Shown one piece after another: positions 5,898-6,418 of a DNA stretch of 6,418 bases. The translations under genes and the position numbers were made by a program. The stretch is from Robiginitomaculum sp. (GTDB taxonomy: Bacteria > Pseudomonadota > Alphaproteobacteria > Caulobacterales > Maricaulaceae): NCBI GenBank assembly GCA_016765255.1, contig JAESQI010000240.1, forward strand, positions 1 through 6,418. Direction: 5' to 3'. The notes under the pieces are model-generated. The model did not search any database, was not told where the DNA came from, and saw only the letters and a program-made list of their open reading frames with translations. The first letter of the stretch is position 1; each line of letters begins with the position of its first letter.

Positions 5898-6404
5898 GTG
5901 ACTATCACAGAATTTATGAATATACCACAACGTGATCTTTTTACCAATGCCGCTAAAGACTATGAGCTTATGGCACGGGCTCTGGCCTATTTGGGCGATC
6001 ATTGGCATGACCATCCTGATTACAAACAGGCGGCCAAGCACGCAGGGCTCAGTCCGCATCATTTCCACAAAGTCTTTACCCGCTGGGCAGGGGTGTCGCC
6101 TAAAAATTATATTGGCGCGCTCACACATAATGCCGCGAGGGACATGTTGGTGGGCGGCGCAAGCGTTGAGGAGGCAAGCTTTGAGGCCGGCCTCTCCTCT
6201 CCGTCGCGCCTGCATGATTTATGTATCAAGCACGAAGCCTTAAGTCCGGGGGAAGCCCGTTCAAAAGCGAAAGGCGTGGATATGGTATGGGGGGCCGCAC
6301 CGTGTCCATTTGGCATTGCAGTTGGCCTGATCAGTCCTCGCGGGCTTTCAGCGTATGGGTTTTGCGAGCTGGGAGAAGTCGAGGCTAGTTTTGAGGATTT
6401 CTAA
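5898..6404 (+). CDS. AraC-type HTH with N-terminal part of an Ada-like O6-methylguanine-DNA methyltransferase, interrupted by a stop
   Basis: Residues 21-118 form an AraC/XylS-type double helix-turn-helix: KQAAKHAGLSPHHFHKVFTR (43-62), VSPKNYIGAL (66-75), EASFEAGLSSPSRLHDL (92-108) and LSPGE (115-119). The sequence then enters the N-lobe of the methylated-DNA-protein cysteine methyltransferase domain: VDMVWGAAPCPFGIAVGLIS (127-146), then PRGLSAYGF (147-155). This order is that of AraC-HTH/methyltransferase fusions, which take the alkyl group from O6-alkylguanine onto a PCHR cysteine and regulate adaptive-response genes. The frame stops at 6402-6404 long before any PCHR motif. The start is uncertain: GTG 5898 gives the longest product, and ATG 5916 (residue 7) is equally possible since neither has a good ribosome binding site. 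Confidence 0.8.
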   Translation: MTITEFMNIPQRDLFTNAAKDYELMARALAYLGDHWHDHPDYKQAAKHAGLSPHHFHKVFTRWAGVSPKNYIGALTHNAARDMLVGGASVEEASFEAGLSSPSRLHDLCIKHEALSPGEARSKAKGVDMVWGAAPCPFGIAVGLISPRGLSAYGFCELGEVEASFEDF

Positions 6405-6418
6405 AACCGTTACCCAAA
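6402..6418 (+). other. In-frame TAA with apparent continuation of the Ada-like frame
   Basis: After the TAA at 6402-6404 the same frame reads N-R-Y-P to the window edge. Ada-family proteins have an RFP or RWP motif at this point, shortly after the PFG and RGL segments, so FEDF-stop-NRYP looks like one coding frame with a single nonsense codon. Only four codons are visible, so the support is suggestive. The methyltransferase active site would lie to the right of the window. Confidence 0.5.

Noticed and set aside
5886..6316. Minus-strand and alternative-frame open frames over the Ada-like gene
   Set aside because: The plus-strand frame encodes recognisable AraC HTH and methyltransferase motifs. 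The others have none.
6402..6404. TAA reassigned as a sense codon
   Set aside because: grpE and the YegP-like gene end in TAA at their expected family lengths, so TAA works as a stop here.
1..6418. CRISPR array, tRNA/rRNA genes, insertion sequence ends or long direct repeats
   Set aside because: None was seen on either strand by reading. The only repeat of note is the internal duplication in the YegP-like gene.

Overview
This window looks like a chromosomal housekeeping stretch from an alphaproteobacterium with mid-range G+C. The best clue is the block in which rph is divergent from hrcA-grpE, an arrangement typical of that class. The M48 peptidase N-terminus and the AraC-HTH/Ada-type methyltransferase also resemble alphaproteobacterial families. 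The genus cannot be told from the sequence alone. There is no sign of a phage, insertion sequence, CRISPR array, tRNA or rRNA.

Layout, left to right. (1) 1-640, minus: the first 213 codons of a membrane-embedded M48 (Ste24/CAAX protease-like) metallopeptidase, with the rest off the left edge. (2) 744-1073, minus: a small YegP-like (DUF1508) protein made of two ungapped 46-residue repeats, with its own terminator at 691-722. (3) 1180-2938, minus: the heat-shock pair hrcA-grpE, closed by a terminator at 1134-1162. As given, hrcA is frameshifted about 50 codons before its natural end. (4) 3080-3796, plus: rph (RNase PH), divergent from hrcA. (5) 3808-4455, minus: a single-TM GT51-like protein, convergent with rph at an 11-bp gap. 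Both positions for the family's catalytic glutamates appear to be glutamine. (6) 4553-5811, minus: a two-gene unit of an NADPH-dependent FMN reductase-like flavoprotein and endonuclease III (nth), joined by an ATGA overlap. (7) 5898 to the right edge, plus: an AraC-type HTH followed by the start of an O6-methylguanine-DNA methyltransferase module. An in-frame TAA interrupts it, and sense-looking sequence continues in the same frame to the edge.

Functional themes are protein quality control (M48 protease, HrcA, GrpE), RNA maturation (RNase PH), base-damage repair (Nth, Ada-like) and redox/flavin metabolism. No new multi-gene system is visible. The points worth a second look are the broken hrcA frame, the in-frame stop in the Ada-like gene, and the degenerate, AT-richer GT51 protein, which sits where alphaproteobacteria commonly carry rdgB.
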